From positions 1 through 64,000 of the forward strand of contig NZ_JAATEJ010000014.1 of assembly GCF_012034175.1 (NCBI RefSeq): a DNA stretch of 64,000 nucleotides, read 5' to 3'. The notes under the pieces were generated by a model, which did not search any database, had not been told where the DNA came from, and saw only the letters and a program-made list of their open reading frames with translations. Position 1 is the first letter of the stretch. Each line of letters begins with the position of its first letter. Positions 48,203 through 56,576 of the stretch are shown one piece after another. Source of the DNA: Actinacidiphila epipremni (GTDB lineage Bacteria > Actinomycetota > Actinomycetes > Streptomycetales > Streptomycetaceae). Both the position numbers and the translations under genes were made by a program.

Positions 48203-50383
48203 TCAGACCGGGTCCGACTCCGACTGCGGGGCGGACGCCGGCTGCGGTACGGCCGCCGGCCCCTCGGACTCGCGGATGCCGACCCTGCCGTACAGCCGGG
48301 CCAGCGGTCCCGGCGCCCACCAGGCGGCGCGGCCGAACAGCCGCAGCACGGCGGGCAGCAGCAGGACGCGCACCAGCGTGGCGTCCAGCAGGATGCCGAC
48401 GACCATGCCGACGCCGATCATCTTGGTGAAGACGATGCCGCTGGCGGAGAAGCCCACCACGACGACGCCGAGCAGCAGCGCGGCGGCGGTGATGATGCGG
48501 CCGGTCGTCTGCAGGCCGCCGGCGATCGCGGCCCTGGGGTCGTGGGTGGCGTCCCACTTCTCGCGGATCGCGGCGACCAGGAAGAGCTCGTAGTCGGTGG
48601 CGAGGCCGTAGAGGATGGCGAGGATGAGGACCGGGGTGGTCGGTTCCAGGAAGCCGGTCGGGGTGAAGTCCAGGCCGCCGGACAGGTGGCCGCTCTGGAA
48701 GACCCAGGTGATGACGCCGAAGGACGCGCCGATCGACAGCAGGTTCATCACGACCGCCTGGAGCGGCAGCAGGACCGAGCCGAAGGCCAGGAAGAGCAGC
48801 ACGAAGGTGGCGGCGGCCATGATGGCGAGCATCCACGGCAGGCCGTGCTTGAGGGTCGCCAGCCGGTCGACGTCCATCGCGGGCCGGCCGCCGACCAGCA
48901 CCTCGACGCCCGGCGGCTGGTGCAGGGCCCGGATGTCGCGGACGGCGTCGTAGGCGGTGTCGCCGGTGCGCGGCCCGTCGTAGCCGACGGTGAGCATGGC
49001 CGCGTCGCCCTTGGTGGCGCTGACGGTGACGTCCTTGACGCCGGGGACGCGGGCGACGGCGTCGCGGACGGCCTGCAGGGTGGCACCGGGGGCGTGGCCG
49101 ACGAAGACCTCCAGCGGGGCGTCGGAGCCGCCGGGGAAGCGGTCGGCCAGTTCCTGGGAGACGACCCGGGCCTCGGTGTTCTTGGGCAGCACGCGCTCGT
49201 CGTTGCCGGCGAAGTGGACGTTCAGGAAGGGCGCGGCGAACGCGCCGAGGACGACGACGACACCGATCACGTACAGCACCGGGCGGCGCATCACGGTGTG
49301 CGCGAGCTTCGCCCAGGCTCCGTGGCCCTCGGCCGCGGCGGCCTCGCGGCGGGCGCGGCCGGGCAGCGGGATGCGCAGCGCGTTGATGCGCCGGCCGAGC
49401 AGCGCCAGCAGGGCGGGCAGCACGGTGAGCGCGCTGATCATCGCGACCAGCACCGCGGACATGCCGCCCAGGCCGATGGAGCGCAGGAAGACCAGCGGGA
49501 AGATGAGCAGGCTGGACAGCGCCAGCACCACGGTGAGGCCGGAGACCAGCACGGTGCGGCCGGCGGTGGCCATGGTGCGGGCGATGGCCTCGGCCGGTTC
49601 GTGGGTCTCCAGCTCGCGCCGGTAGCGGCTGACGATCAGCAGGGAGTAGTCGATGGCCAGGCCCAGGCCGAGCAGCGTGATGGTGTTCACCGCGAAGGTG
49701 GACACGTCGGTGAACTCGGTGAGGACGCGGGTGACGGTGAAGGCGCCGAAGATGGCCAGCACGCCGATGAGCAGCGGTGTGGTGGCGGCGACGACACCGC
49801 CGAAGATCAGGACGAGCAGGATCAGGACGGCGGGGAAGGCGATCATCTCGCCGCGCTCGATGTCCTTCTGCGCCATGTCGTCGGTGACCACGGCGAGCGG
49901 GACGACGCCGCCCACCTGGGTCTTGACCCCGGCGGCCGGCAGCGCGGACTTGATGTCCTTGTACTGGTCGGACTTGGTGTCCTGGTCCTTGCCGCGCAGC
50001 GTGATGGCGATGCTGGTGGCGTGCCGGTCGGTGGAGACCAGCGAGGGCAGCTCGGTGTCCGCGTACGTGGCCACGTACGCCACTTCCGGACGCCCGCGCA
50101 ACGCCGTGACCGTGGAGTTGACAGAATTCGCAAAGGCCGGGTCGTCGACGGTGGTTTTGGTGGTTGAGTAGATGACCACCACATCCACGTCGCGCGCCCC
50201 GAGATCCTGGGCGATCCGCACCGAGGCCCGTGAGGACTCGTTGTGCGGGTCGTCGAAACCCCCTGATTTCAGTACCTTGAATACGCCTCCTCCCCAGGCC
50301 CCGCCGACCAGGATGACGACGACCCCCGCCGCAATCGCCACCCAGCGGAACCTGACCAGGAGACGGCCCCAGTCGGATAACAT
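48203..50383 (-). CDS. MMPL-family RND transporter
   Basis: 726 aa with 12 predicted membrane helices and two large extracytoplasmic loops. Family motifs are LGLGLAIDYSLLIVSRYRREL in the first half and YGLATDYELFLVAAIREKWD in the second, carrying the conserved Asp-Tyr proton-relay pairs. MMPL proteins export lipids, siderophores and antibiotics using the proton gradient. ATG at 50383 follows AGGAG at 6 bases. It is divergent from marR across 84 bases that hold two inverted repeats, so it is very likely repressed by MarR. Probable efflux route or self-resistance for the product. Confidence 0.9.
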   Translation of the reverse strand: MLSDWGRLLVRFRWVAIAAGVVVILVGGAWGGGVFKVLKSGGFDDPHNESSRASVRIAQDLGARDVDVVVIYSTTKTTVDDPAFANSVNSTVTALRGRPEVAYVATYADTELPSLVSTDRHATSIAITLRGKDQDTKSDQYKDIKSALPAAGVKTQVGGVVPLAVVTDDMAQKDIERGEMIAFPAVLILLVLIFGGVVAATTPLLIGVLAIFGAFTVTRVLTEFTDVSTFAVNTITLLGLGLAIDYSLLIVSRYRRELETHEPAEAIARTMATAGRTVLVSGLTVVLALSSLLIFPLVFLRSIGLGGMSAVLVAMISALTVLPALLALLGRRINALRIPLPGRARREAAAAEGHGAWAKLAHTVMRRPVLYVIGVVVVLGAFAAPFLNVHFAGNDERVLPKNTEARVVSQELADRFPGGSDAPLEVFVGHAPGATLQAVRDAVARVPGVKDVTVSATKGDAAMLTVGYDGPRTGDTAYDAVRDIRALHQPPGVEVLVGGRPAMDVDRLATLKHGLPWMLAIMAAATFVLLFLAFGSVLLPLQAVVMNLLSIGASFGVITWVFQSGHLSGGLDFTPTGFLEPTTPVLILAILYGLATDYELFLVAAIREKWDATHDPRAAIAGGLQTTGRIITAAALLLGVVVVGFSASGIVFTKMIGVGMVVGILLDATLVRVLLLPAVLRLFGRAAWWAPGPLARLYGRVGIRESEGPAAVPQPASAPQSESDPV

Positions 50384-50395
50384 ACGAGCTCCTAT

Positions 50396-50412
50396 AGTTG
50401 TACGTCACAACT
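50396..50412. promoter_or_regulatory. MarR operator candidate 1: AGTTG-N7-CAACT
   Basis: Perfect 5-bp arms and 7-bp spacer (TACGTCA), 12 bases upstream of the MMPL start. It matches the repeat at 35816 in arms, spacing and several spacer bases. Confidence 0.65.
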
Positions 50413-50436
50413 GCCGTAGGGCAGCGTAGCAATCAA

Positions 50437-50455
50437 GGGTTGCCCCGTGCAACCC
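50437..50455. promoter_or_regulatory. MarR operator candidate 2: GGGTTG-N7-CAACCC
   Basis: Perfect 6-bp arms with a 7-bp spacer, ending 12 bases before the marR ATG. It has the same core as candidate 1, 41 bases away, consistent with autoregulation and two-site binding. Confidence 0.6.
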
Positions 50456-50467
50456 ACGGAGGTGGTA

Positions 50468-50911
50468 ATGCCCGCCGGACCGCACGATGTGCTGGAAATG
50501 GCGATGGACGGCCTGTTCAGGCGGCGCGGCGTGCTGGATCCGTCGCGGGTCGTGCCGGGCCTCGGCGCTTCGCTCTCGGAGTCGCTGGCGCTCGGCTATC
50601 TGTCCGGCGGTCCGTGCGTCCAGCACGAACTCGGCTCGTATCTCGGCCTGGAGAAGAGCACCGTGAGCCGGCTGGTGGCCGGCATGACCGAGAAGGGGTG
50701 GGTCGAGCGCGCCCGTGACCCCGACAACCGGCGCTTCCAGAAGGTCGTGCTGACCCCCGCCGGGCGGCGGGCCGCCAGCCAGATCGCCGAGGCCATGCGG
50801 CAGCGGCACGAGCGGTGGCTGGCGGCGCTGACCCCGGAGGAGCAGCACGCCCTGGCCGTCGGGCTGCCCGCGCTGGTACGGGCGATGACCGCCGAACTGG
50901 GCGACGAGTAG
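50468..50911 (+). CDS. MarR-family regulator
   Basis: 147 aa. It has the winged-helix pattern: CVQHELGSYLGLEKSTVSRLVAGM (recognition helix), GWVERARDPDNRRFQKVVLTPAG (wing with the family DxRxxxxxLT-type motif) and terminal dimerization helices. ATG at 50468 is chosen because GGAGG lies 5 bases upstream; a GTG at 50447 lies inside the second inverted repeat. It is divergent from the MMPL exporter. The same inverted-repeat core occurs before the SnoaL/MFS pair and halogenase 2, so it may sense the product or an intermediate and control both efflux and halogenation. Confidence 0.9.
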   Translation: MPAGPHDVLEMAMDGLFRRRGVLDPSRVVPGLGASLSESLALGYLSGGPCVQHELGSYLGLEKSTVSRLVAGMTEKGWVERARDPDNRRFQKVVLTPAGRRAASQIAEAMRQRHERWLAALTPEEQHALAVGLPALVRAMTAELGDE

Positions 50912-50914
50912 CGG

Positions 50915-50948
50915 CCGGTGGGGCGGGCTCACCGGCCCGCCCCACCGG
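50915..50948. terminator. Perfect 14-bp hairpin between marR and NRPS
   Basis: CCGGTGGGGCGGGC pairs with GCCCGCCCCACCGG around a 6-base loop, directly between two convergent stops. Confidence 0.85.
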
Positions 50949-53900
50949 TCATCGCGCGGATCCGCCCGCCCACCGGGCGATCCGCTCCAGCACGGCCTGC
51001 GCGATGCCGCCGGCCATGATGGAGTAGTGGTCGGCGGGCCACACGTCCGTCTCCAGGTCCGGACTGAGCGCCCGCCAGGCCGGCACGGGGTCGGGGCGGT
51101 CCACCGCGCCGGCCACGCACAGCAGCACCGGCACCCCCGGCGCAGCCGCCGGGCGGTACCGGGCCAGCGCCGCGAGGTTGGCGGCGTGCACCCGCATCAG
51201 CCGCTCGTAGCCCGCCGGGTCCAGCTCGGCCGGCAGCAGCCCGTGCCGCACCGCCCCGTCGCGCGCCGCCGCCGCCAGCCCGTCGCCGGACGCGGCCCGT
51301 ACCGCCTCGGTGACGTCCGGCGGCAGCGCGCCGCCCGCGAGGTCGGCGAGGAATTCCAGGTGCCGCTCGGTGTCGGTGGCCGGCTGCCGCAGGTTCGCCA
51401 GGTCGCTGTCGATCATGAAGACCGCCGCCCGGTGCCCCTGCGCGGCCAGTTGCCCCGCGACCTCGTACGCCAGCACCCCGCCCATCGACCAGCCGCCCAG
51501 CAGATACGGGCCCTGCGGGGCCAGTTCGAGCAGCTCGGCCAGGTAGCCCGCGGCCATCGCCGCCAGGTCCTGCTCGCCGGCCGTGCCGCCGCGGGCCAGC
51601 ACCGGGTGCTGGAAGGCGCGGACCGGGCCGGCCCAGTCGCGGGCGAAGCCGGTGTAGCAGCTGACCGCGCCGCCCACCGGGTGGAACAGGTGCACCGGAT
51701 GCCCCTCCCGGGCCGACAGCGGCACCGAGCAGCCGCCCGCGGCGCCGGCCGCGCCGCCCCGGTCGATGCGCTCGGCCAGGTCCAGCAGCGCCGGGGTCTC
51801 GAAGATCTCGCCGAAGCGCAGCTGCACCCCGAACTCCGCCTCGACCCGGTTGACCAGCCGCAGCGCCAGCAGCGAGTTGCCGCCCAGGCCGAAGAAGTCC
51901 GACTCGGGCCCCACGGCGTCGACTTCGAGCAGGGTGCGCCACAGCTCGGCCAGCCGCACCGCGGTACGGCCGCCGGGTGCCGCGCCCGTGGACGCGTCCT
52001 CGCGGCGGGCGGCGGCCCGCGCCTCGGCGAGGCTGCGGGCGACATCCACCTTGCCGTTGGCCGACAGCGCCGGGCGGTCCACGACATGGATCGCGCCGGG
52101 CACCATGTAGTGCGGCAGCCGGCCGCGCAGCGCCGCCGCCAGCCCCGCGGGTGCCGGCCGCTGCGCGCCGGGGTCGGCCACGACCAGGGCGACCAGCCGC
52201 TTCTGCCCGGCGGGCCCGTCCTCGACCGCGACCGCGCAGTCCCGTACCCCCGGGCAGGCCCGCACCGCCGCCTCGACCTCGCCGGGCTCGACCCGGAAGC
52301 CCTGGATCTTGGCCTGCCGGTCCTCCCGGCCCAGGAACTCGATGACGCCGTCGGCGCGGTAGCGGCCGAGGTCGCCGGTCCAGTAGAGGCGCTCGCCGGT
52401 GACCGGGTGGGTGACGAAGCGCTCGGCGGTGCGCTCGGGGTCGCGCCAGTAGCCGCGGGCCAGGCCCGCCCCGCCGATGTGGATACGCCCCGCGGCGCCG
52501 GGCGGGCGCACGTCGAGCCGGTGGTCCAGGACCCGCATGGTCTGCCCCGGCAGCGGCCGGCCGTAGGGGATGCTCCGCCAGGCCGGGTCCACCTCGCCCA
52601 CCAGGTAGGAGTTGGACCAGATGGACGCCTCGGTCGCGCCGCCCAGCGCGGTGACCCGCACCCCGGGCCACAGCCGGCGCATCCGGCCGGGCAGCGCGGT
52701 GGGCACCCAGTCGCCGCTGAGCAGGAAGGACCGGATCGGCGGGCGGGCCGGGTCCGCGCCCGCGTCATCGGCGTTGTCGGCGGCGCCGGCGGCGGCTTCC
52801 TCGGCGACCTCGGTCAGCATCTCGGCGAGCGCCGGCACCGAGTTCCACACCGTCACCCCGTGCGCGGCGGCCGTCGCGGCCCAGCCCAGCGGGTCGGGCC
52901 GGGCGGAGGCGGCGGGCAGCACGAGCGCGGCGCCGGCCGCGAGGGTGCCGAAGACGTCCCACACCGACAGGTCGAAGCTCAGCGAGGAGATGCCGAACAC
53001 CCGGTCGCGGGGGGTGAGCCCGATGCGCTGGTTGATGTCCAGCACGGTGTTGAGGGCGGCGGCGTGCTCGATCATCACGCCCTTGGGCCGGCCGGTGGAA
53101 CCGGAGGTGTAGATGATGTACGCCAGGTCGTCGGGCCCGGTGGCCGCCGGCAGCGGCCCGGGGTCGGCGGCCGGGTCGAGGCCGTCCACGGCGAGTTCGA
53201 GCAGCGGCCGGGTGCCGCCGGCGTACGGGTGGTGGGACTGGCCGAGGACGACCCGTGCGGCGCAGTCGTCGAGGAGCTCGCCGATCCGGGCGGCCGGCAG
53301 CCCGGCGTCGACCGGGCAGTAGGCGGCGCCGGAGCGGACCACGCCGAGGGCGGCGGCGACCTGCTCCCAGCCCTTGGCCATGACGACGGGCACGATGTTG
53401 CCGGCGCCGACGCCTTGCGCGTGCAGCCATGAGGCGATCTGCCGGGAGAGCGCGTCGAGTTCGCCGTACGTCAGGGTGCGCCCGGCGGCGATCACGGCGG
53501 GGGCGTCCGGCTGCCGGGCCGCCCGGGCGGTGAAGCCGTCCTCCAGCCTGCCGCGCGGCGGCGGCCCGCCGGGGGCGTTGTCGGCGGCCACGAGCGCGCG
53601 GTGGGCGGCCGGCACCGGGTCGGGGTCGGCGGTCACCCCGCCGGGGGCGGCCAGGTGGTCCAGCATCCGCGCGTACGCGTCGAACATCTGGTCGGCAAGG
53701 CCCGGCGGGAACGCCTCGTCCACCACGTCCCACACGCAGTCCACCGCGCCGTGCGGGCCGTCCACGAGCTGGTTGTCGATCAGCACCTGCGGGGTGCGCA
53801 GGTTGTTGTGCACCGTCCGGCAGGCCGGGCTCGCCGCACCGGTGTCGCGGCGGGCCGGTCCGAGCATGCTGTTGAAGACGTACGGCAGCGCCGCCCGGCC

Positions 53901-54989
53901 CGTCCAGCCGCGCCGGGCGGCCAGCTCCCGGGTGACCTTGACCGCGGTGACCTCGCTGTGCGCCATGTCCTGCCACAGCCGGCTCTGCAGCCGGGCGGCC
54001 CGGGCGAAGAAGCCGCCCTCGCCGCGCAGGTCCACCTCCAGCGGCAGCGTGGAGCTGAACTGCCCGACGACGCCGGCGGTCTCGGGGTGGGCGGTGGCCC
54101 AGTTCTGGTGCAGCACGTTGAGGCAGAAGTGCGGGGCGGCGGCCCAGGTGCCCAGCGTCTCGGCGAAGACGTGCATCATCGCCGCGGCCGGCAGCACCTT
54201 GTGGGCGCGGAAGGCGGCCGACAGCCGCTGCCACTGCTCGCGGCTCAGCCGGTGGGTGCGGCGCACCAGGCGGCCGGCCTTGAGGGTGGCGACCTTCCCG
54301 GAGGACGGCAGCACCGGCGCCTCGGGCAGGGTGTCCAGCCGGTCGGCCCAGTACTTCCAGTGCGCCGCGTAGTCGTCGGTGCGCTCGTAGCCGATCCGGG
54401 CGAGCACGCACTCGCGGAAGGTGCGCCCGGTCGGCGGGAGTTCGGCGGCCGGGTCGGTGTAGAGCCGCCACCACTCCTGCTGGAGGGTGCGGGTGCTGCC
54501 GGAGTCCAGCAGCAGCAGGCTCATCGAGAAGTGGATCCGGTAGCGGTGCGGTCGCACCCGGTGCGCGGAGACCGTGAACAGCCGCCGCCCGGTGGGATCG
54601 ACGCCCCGGTCGCACAGCTCGCGGCGGGCGGCGAGCAGCGCCTGCTCGCGCTCGGCCGCGGGCAGCCCGGTCAGGTCGGTGACCGGCAGCGCGAACGGCT
54701 CGGCCTCCTCCGGCGCGAGCACCTGCTGGGCGCCCTCGGGCAGCACGACGGTGCGCAGGTGCTCGTGCCGGGCGATCAGCAGGTCGATCGCCCGGCGGGC
54801 CCGCTCCGCGTCGAAGTCGACCATGTCGATCTCGACGTACATCGTCGGGTGGAAGCCGCCGAGCTCGATCAGGCCGCTGCCGCCGACCAGGTAGCCGGCC
54901 TGCAGGTCGGTGAGCGGGAAGGCGCCGGACGCGCCCTGCGGCGCCGGGCCCGGCGCGGGTACGGCCTCGGTGAGCTGGTCCACTGTCAT
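50949..54989 (-). CDS. NRPS module Cy-A(Cys)-PCP-TE
   Basis: 1346 aa. The condensation-type domain (about 20-440) is of the heterocyclization family (TPQVLIDNQ, VWDVVDEAFP), but the motif DxxxxDxxS reads SLLLLDSGS and FTS reads FSST. The A domain (about 490-900) has YTSGSTGRPKG, YWTGDLG and the A10 Lys in SANGK. Reading the specificity code gives DLWNLSLIWK, one change from the cysteine code. PCP Ser is in LGGNSL (about 1036). TE (1095-1340) has GWSMGG and His in ADHYSI. The ATG start has GGGGGA upstream. It is the last gene of the NRPS operon, 27 bases after the GMC oxidoreductase, and is followed by a terminator. It likely adds a cysteine unit and releases the product. Confidence 0.9.
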   Translation of the reverse strand: MTVDQLTEAVPAPGPAPQGASGAFPLTDLQAGYLVGGSGLIELGGFHPTMYVEIDMVDFDAERARRAIDLLIARHEHLRTVVLPEGAQQVLAPEEAEPFALPVTDLTGLPAAEREQALLAARRELCDRGVDPTGRRLFTVSAHRVRPHRYRIHFSMSLLLLDSGSTRTLQQEWWRLYTDPAAELPPTGRTFRECVLARIGYERTDDYAAHWKYWADRLDTLPEAPVLPSSGKVATLKAGRLVRRTHRLSREQWQRLSAAFRAHKVLPAAAMMHVFAETLGTWAAAPHFCLNVLHQNWATAHPETAGVVGQFSSTLPLEVDLRGEGGFFARAARLQSRLWQDMAHSEVTAVKVTRELAARRGWTGRAALPYVFNSMLGPARRDTGAASPACRTVHNNLRTPQVLIDNQLVDGPHGAVDCVWDVVDEAFPPGLADQMFDAYARMLDHLAAPGGVTADPDPVPAAHRALVAADNAPGGPPPRGRLEDGFTARAARQPDAPAVIAAGRTLTYGELDALSRQIASWLHAQGVGAGNIVPVVMAKGWEQVAAALGVVRSGAAYCPVDAGLPAARIGELLDDCAARVVLGQSHHPYAGGTRPLLELAVDGLDPAADPGPLPAATGPDDLAYIIYTSGSTGRPKGVMIEHAAALNTVLDINQRIGLTPRDRVFGISSLSFDLSVWDVFGTLAAGAALVLPAASARPDPLGWAATAAAHGVTVWNSVPALAEMLTEVAEEAAAGAADNADDAGADPARPPIRSFLLSGDWVPTALPGRMRRLWPGVRVTALGGATEASIWSNSYLVGEVDPAWRSIPYGRPLPGQTMRVLDHRLDVRPPGAAGRIHIGGAGLARGYWRDPERTAERFVTHPVTGERLYWTGDLGRYRADGVIEFLGREDRQAKIQGFRVEPGEVEAAVRACPGVRDCAVAVEDGPAGQKRLVALVVADPGAQRPAPAGLAAALRGRLPHYMVPGAIHVVDRPALSANGKVDVARSLAEARAAARREDASTGAAPGGRTAVRLAELWRTLLEVDAVGPESDFFGLGGNSLLALRLVNRVEAEFGVQLRFGEIFETPALLDLAERIDRGGAAGAAGGCSVPLSAREGHPVHLFHPVGGAVSCYTGFARDWAGPVRAFQHPVLARGGTAGEQDLAAMAAGYLAELLELAPQGPYLLGGWSMGGVLAYEVAGQLAAQGHRAAVFMIDSDLANLRQPATDTERHLEFLADLAGGALPPDVTEAVRAASGDGLAAAARDGAVRHGLLPAELDPAGYERLMRVHAANLAALARYRPAAAPGVPVLLCVAGAVDRPDPVPAWRALSPDLETDVWPADHYSIMAGGIAQAVLERIARWAGGSAR

Positions 54990-55016
54990 CGCTGGTCCCC
55001 CGTCATTCGTGCGCCG

Positions 55017-56576
55017 TCATCGCATCCACCCGGCGGCCCGTTCGGCGAGCATGATGCAGGTCAGGTTGGTCGGGGCGCGGACGATCGACGGCATCACGGA
55101 GGCGTCGGCGACCCGCAGCCCGGTGACGCCGTACACCCGCAGCCGCTCGTCGACGACCGCGCCGTCGTCGCCCGCCGGGCCCATCCGGGCGGTGCCGGCG
55201 GCGTGCCAGGTCGGGGTGACGAAGTTGGCCACCGCGCGGCGCAGCAGCGTGTCGTCCTCGACCATGCGCTCGGTCCACAGGAAGGTCCTGGCCGCCATCG
55301 GCGCGAACGGCGCGGAGCGCACCACCCGCCAGGCGGCCCGTACGCCGTTCATCAGCCGCCGCAGGTCGTCCTCGTCGGTGGCCAGCCGCAGCCGGATCGC
55401 CGGGGCGGCCTTGGGGTCGGCGTCGGTGAGCTCGACGGTGCCGCGCGAGCGCGGGGCGAGCAGCAGCGCGCCGACCGAGATGCCGGCGTCGGAGCCGAGG
55501 ACGGCGCCGATGCCGGGGATGGCGGCGCCGCGGACGTTGGCGACCAGCAGCAGGTTGACGTCCGGCAGGTCGCCGGTGGTGGCGATCCGGGCCATCGCCT
55601 CGTGCCAGGGGTCGTCGTCCGCGCACACCCCGGGGGCGGCGGCCGACCACACCGGCACCATCGGATGGTCGATCAGGTTGCCGCCGACGCCCGGCAGGTC
55701 GGCGGTGACGGGCAGGCCGAGCGCGGCGGAGCGGGCGGCGGCGCCGATGCCGGAGCGCTGCAGGACCAGCGGGCTGCCGATCGCGCCGGCGCACAGCGTG
55801 ACCTGCCCGGCGCGCACCTGGTGGACGCGGCCGTCGCGCAGCAGCTCCACACCGGTGACCCGGCCGCCGGTGACCAGTACCCGGGTGACCTCGGCGCGGT
55901 CGGCGACGGCCAGGTTCGGCCGCTCGCGGGCCGGCTCCAGGTAGGCGTCGGCGGCCGAGACGCGGTGCCGGCCGGCGAGGTTGCCGGGGATGGGCCCGGC
56001 GCCCGTGCCGCCGTCGTTGAGGTCGGGCCGGTCGGGGATGCCGGCCGCGCGGCAGCCGGCGAGGAAGGCGGCGGCGGCCTTCGACAGCCGCTCGGGCGCG
56101 GGGCGGCGCACCGGCAGCGGGCCGTGCCCGCCGTGCAGGGCGCTGTCCCCGTAGTCGGCGTCGGCCTCCAGGCCGCGGAAGTACGGCAGCACGTCCGCCC
56201 ACGACCAGCCGGCGCAGCCGGCCGCCGCCCAGCCGTCGAAGTCGGCGGGCAGGCCGCGCAGCGCGATGGCGCCGTTGACCGCGGAGGACCCGCCGAGCAC
56301 CTTGCCGACCAGGTACGGGTACTGCCGCCCGGCGCCGGGCTCGGTGTCGCCGACCGAGGCGGTGTGGTCCCAGTTGGCGCCGGTCAGCACCGGGCTGCCG
56401 GGCGGCCCGGACTGCGGCGCGGGGTCGGTGCCGGCCTCGACCAGCAGCACCCGCCGCCCGGGCTCCTGCGACAGCCGGGCGGCCAGCACCGAGCCGGCCG
56501 AGCCGCCGCCGACCACGACGTCGTCCCAGGTGCGGTCCAGCAGCTCGGCGGCGAAGCCGCCCGTCCCCGCGGCCAT
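55017..56576 (-). CDS. GMC-family FAD oxidoreductase
   Basis: 519 aa. The N-terminal FAD site is VVGGGSAGS (22-29) with VLLVEAG following. The GMC signatures GKVLGGSSAVNGA and GAIGSPLVLQRSGIG are present. The catalytic His is in TPTWHAAGT (about 456) and the second catalytic position is Asn in RAPTNLT. GMC enzymes oxidize alcohols to aldehydes/ketones; some oxidize other C-H bonds in natural products. Its ATG overlaps the upstream NRPS stop as ATGA, so it is translationally coupled and should act directly on the NRPS product or intermediate. Typical NRPS thiazoline oxidation uses FMN Ox domains, so alcohol oxidation is the more likely role. Confidence 0.88.
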   Translation of the reverse strand: MAAGTGGFAAELLDRTWDDVVVGGGSAGSVLAARLSQEPGRRVLLVEAGTDPAPQSGPPGSPVLTGANWDHTASVGDTEPGAGRQYPYLVGKVLGGSSAVNGAIALRGLPADFDGWAAAGCAGWSWADVLPYFRGLEADADYGDSALHGGHGPLPVRRPAPERLSKAAAAFLAGCRAAGIPDRPDLNDGGTGAGPIPGNLAGRHRVSAADAYLEPARERPNLAVADRAEVTRVLVTGGRVTGVELLRDGRVHQVRAGQVTLCAGAIGSPLVLQRSGIGAAARSAALGLPVTADLPGVGGNLIDHPMVPVWSAAAPGVCADDDPWHEAMARIATTGDLPDVNLLLVANVRGAAIPGIGAVLGSDAGISVGALLLAPRSRGTVELTDADPKAAPAIRLRLATDEDDLRRLMNGVRAAWRVVRSAPFAPMAARTFLWTERMVEDDTLLRRAVANFVTPTWHAAGTARMGPAGDDGAVVDERLRVYGVTGLRVADASVMPSIVRAPTNLTCIMLAERAAGWMR

